Part shown: piece by piece, positions 62,508 to 64,000 of the stretch
Layout of the letters: every line of letters starts with the position of its first letter
Position numbering within the stretch: position 1 is the stretch's first letter
Origin: Nocardioides lianchengensis
GTDB taxonomy: Bacteria > Actinomycetota > Actinomycetes > Propionibacteriales > Nocardioidaceae
Direction: 5' to 3'
Length of the DNA stretch: 64,000 nucleotides
Assembly (NCBI RefSeq): GCF_900101465.1
Contig: NZ_FMZM01000001.1
Span: 124,001 to 188,000, forward strand
Position numbers and translations under genes: made by a program
Notes under the pieces: generated by a model
Databases searched by the model: none
The model's input: only the letters and a program-made list of their open reading frames with translations
Told to the model about the DNA's origin: nothing

Positions 62508-63656
62508 TCATTCGGAGAAGGCGAACTCGAGGGCCTCCTCGGGGTTCCCGCCGGGGACCGGACCGGCGAGGACCTCGCTGGAGCCGTCCGAGATCCCGTG
62601 CCGGGTGAGCTCCCAGCCGGCGCCGTCGAGGCCGGCGGTGCTGACGAGGAGATGGTCGGCGTCGGCCCACGCTGCCCCGGTCACGACGGCCCCGTCCCGG
62701 GGCTCGTACCGCAGGACCGTCGACCCCAGACCGAGGTCCAGGACCGTCACTCCGTCGTACACGCCGCCGTCGCCCTCCAATGCGAGCAGATGCTGGCCGT
62801 CGGGGGAGAAGCGCAGGCCGGTCGTCTCGCAGGTCCGGGCCTCGAGGGCCCCGGCGGCTACGTCGTACAGGCCGGAGCAGCCGTACTGGGGGTCGCTTTC
62901 GTCGGGGTACCGGACCGACCAGAGCGTGCCATCCGGGCTGACGTCCTCCACGCGGAGCGGCTCCGGGAGAGCCAGCGGCTCGGCGCCGTCCAGCGTGATG
63001 TCGTACTGCGTAGTGCTCCCGTCGCCGGCCAGTACTCGGCACCCGCCGGCGGCGCAGTCGGAGCCGAGCACCGCGTCGACCATCCCTACGGCCTCGCCCG
63101 CCATCGGGATCCCGGGGAAGGCCACCGGATCGGTGACGCCGGACTCGAGGACCTGCACGCGTAAGTCGTCACCGACCCAGGCGGCCGCGCGCCCGTCACC
63201 CGTGGTCAGGTCGTTCAGGGCCGTGCGGTAGCGGGTGATGCCCGGTACCCGGTCGTCGACGACGAGGACGGTCCGGCCCGTGGTCGCGACGACCCGGCCG
63301 TCGTCCAGCACCGCAAACTCGGTCACGTCGGGGCCGAACGGCACCGGTCGGACCGACCCGTCCGGCGCCGTGAGGTCGCCGCTGGAGTCGAGCACCGATG
63401 CGCCGCCGCGGAGTGGGGTGGGAGCCGGCTCCGGCGCCGGGTCGACCCCCCGGTCGTCGCCGCCCACGAGAACAGCGGTGGGGACGACGACGGCGAGCAC
63501 GGCAGCCGCCACCCCCACCGCGGCCGCGCGGCGTCGGCGTCGGAGGCCCCGGGCCCGGCCCTGGACGTCGCCGAGGGTGAAGGGCGCGTCGTACAAGGCG
63601 CCGGCCTGCTGGTCGAGGGAGCGGACGAGCCGCTCCTCGAGGGTCTGGTCGTTCAT
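62508..63656 (-). CDS. Membrane-anchored beta-propeller-like protein, co-encoded with an ECF sigma factor
   Basis: The 382-residue protein has a cytoplasmic N-terminus (residues ~1-42, basic at the end: GLRRRRR), one membrane helix (~44-65) and a large extracytoplasmic part. That part has repeated blade-like motifs (SPDGTLWSVRY, FSPDGQHLLALEGDG, ADADHLLVSTAG). It overlaps the sigma gene by four bases. By position it may be an anti-sigma or sensor protein, but the zinc anti-sigma (H-x3-C-x2-C) motif is absent. GGAGGAG precedes the ATG. Confidence 0.7.
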   Translation of the reverse strand: MNDQTLEERLVRSLDQQAGALYDAPFTLGDVQGRARGLRRRRRAAAVGVAAAVLAVVVPTAVLVGGDDRGVDPAPEPAPTPLRGGASVLDSSGDLTAPDGSVRPVPFGPDVTEFAVLDDGRVVATTGRTVLVVDDRVPGITRYRTALNDLTTGDGRAAAWVGDDLRVQVLESGVTDPVAFPGIPMAGEAVGMVDAVLGSDCAAGGCRVLAGDGSTTQYDITLDGAEPLALPEPLRVEDVSPDGTLWSVRYPDESDPQYGCSGLYDVAAGALEARTCETTGLRFSPDGQHLLALEGDGGVYDGVTVLDLGLGSTVLRYEPRDGAVVTGAAWADADHLLVSTAGLDGAGWELTRHGISDGSSEVLAGPVPGGNPEEALEFAFSE

Positions 63657-64000
63657 CGCTCCTCCTCCCGGGGGTCGAGTGCGGCGGGGGTGCGCTCACG
63701 CAGGGTGGCGAGCGCCCGGCTGGCCTGGGACTTCACGGTCCCGACGGTGATCCCGAGGACCTCGGCGGTCTCGGCCTCGGTCAGCTGCTCGTAGTAGCGC
63801 AGCACCACCACGGCGCGCGCCTTGCGGGGCAGCGTCTGCACGACCTGCCAGAGCGCGTCGCCGGTGCCCTCGTCGTACGCGTCGACGTGCGGGGCGCCCT
63901 CGGGCACGACCTCGGTCGCGTGCTCGCGGCGCTTCCAGCCTCGCCGCCACACGGAGTTGTTCTCGTTGACCAGGATCCGCCGTACGTAGCCGTCGACGGC
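63653..64000 (-). CDS. ECF sigma factor, SigE family (C-terminal part)
   Basis: The gene runs off the end of the window; 115 codons are visible. The end of region 2 reads YVRRILVNENNSVWRRGWKR, the SigE-family pattern. Region 4 (TLPRKARAVVVLRYYEQL, then the helix-turn-helix TEAETAEVLGITVGTVKSQA, SRALATLRE) follows. It directs RNA polymerase to a specialised promoter set. The stop overlaps the downstream propeller gene by four bases, so that gene is the likely regulatory partner. Confidence 0.92.
   Translation of the reverse strand, partial: AVDGYVRRILVNENNSVWRRGWKRREHATEVVPEGAPHVDAYDEGTGDALWQVVQTLPRKARAVVVLRYYEQLTEAETAEVLGITVGTVKSQASRALATLRERTPAALDPREEER

Overview
The window is a 64-kb stretch of a very GC-rich actinobacterial chromosome. 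The core gene order is rplX-rplE-rpsZ-rpsH-rplF-rplR-rpsE-rpmD-rplO-secY-adk-map, then infA-rpmJ-rpsM-rpsK-rpsD-rpoA-rplQ, then rplM-rpsI-glmM. This order, a mycothiol-type arsenate reductase, a SigE-family ECF sigma factor and WXG100 proteins all fit Actinomycetota. Nocardioidaceae is my best guess, from family resemblance only. No tRNA, rRNA, CRISPR array, insertion sequence or integrase was seen, and no stretch without a gene exceeds 300 bases.

Layout. 1-6600: end of the S10/spc ribosomal operon with secY, adk and map. 6600-8510 (minus): a three-gene WXG100/EspG-like cassette. 8600-10835: a TerC-family metal transporter behind a yybP-ykoY-type (Mn2+) riboswitch, and a luciferase-like oxidoreductase. 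10850-15070: the alpha operon from infA to rplQ. 15100-20800: a ketopantoate-reductase-like gene with a small membrane protein and a GntR regulator, divergent from a PfkB kinase across a perfect 22-bp palindrome; then a cysteine-less thioredoxin-reductase-like flavoprotein, truA and a methyltransferase. 20800-22700: an arsenic cassette (arsI, arsR, an AqpS-like channel, arsC). 22700-30600 (minus): a mycothiol-type enzyme, a kinase-like protein, a lipoprotein, an esterase, three acyl-CoA dehydrogenases and a PAP2 protein. 30700-39130: ABC-F ATPase, GNAT, HtrA protease, acyl-CoA synthetase and a large secreted choice-of-anchor A protein. 39270-49870: HAD hydrolase, gltA, rplM-rpsI-glmM, an ABC exporter, a second GNAT, coaA, glmS and acpS. 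50020-52970: a secreted amidase with a dockerin, overlapping by one base a secreted protein with a cohesin. 53000-60240: nnr-alr-hydrolase, then the t6A cluster (tsaE fusion, tsaB, rimI, tsaD). 60300-64000 (minus): an MMPL transporter, a membrane-anchored protein and the end of an ECF sigma factor.

Most notable are: (1) the dockerin-amidase/cohesin pair, which looks like a minimal extracellular complex unrelated to cellulose; (2) a tandem repeat of exact 88-residue period placed inside a split DUF11 domain; (3) a GNAT-TsaE-degenerate Nudix triple fusion; (4) a dispersed hairpin repeat whose loop GAGGAACGA is invariant while its stem covaries; (5) eleven genes whose -10 box TA-N3-T lies exactly 6-7 bases before the start codon, which suggests leaderless mRNAs; and (6) long inverted repeats in convergent gene junctions, probably bidirectional terminators.
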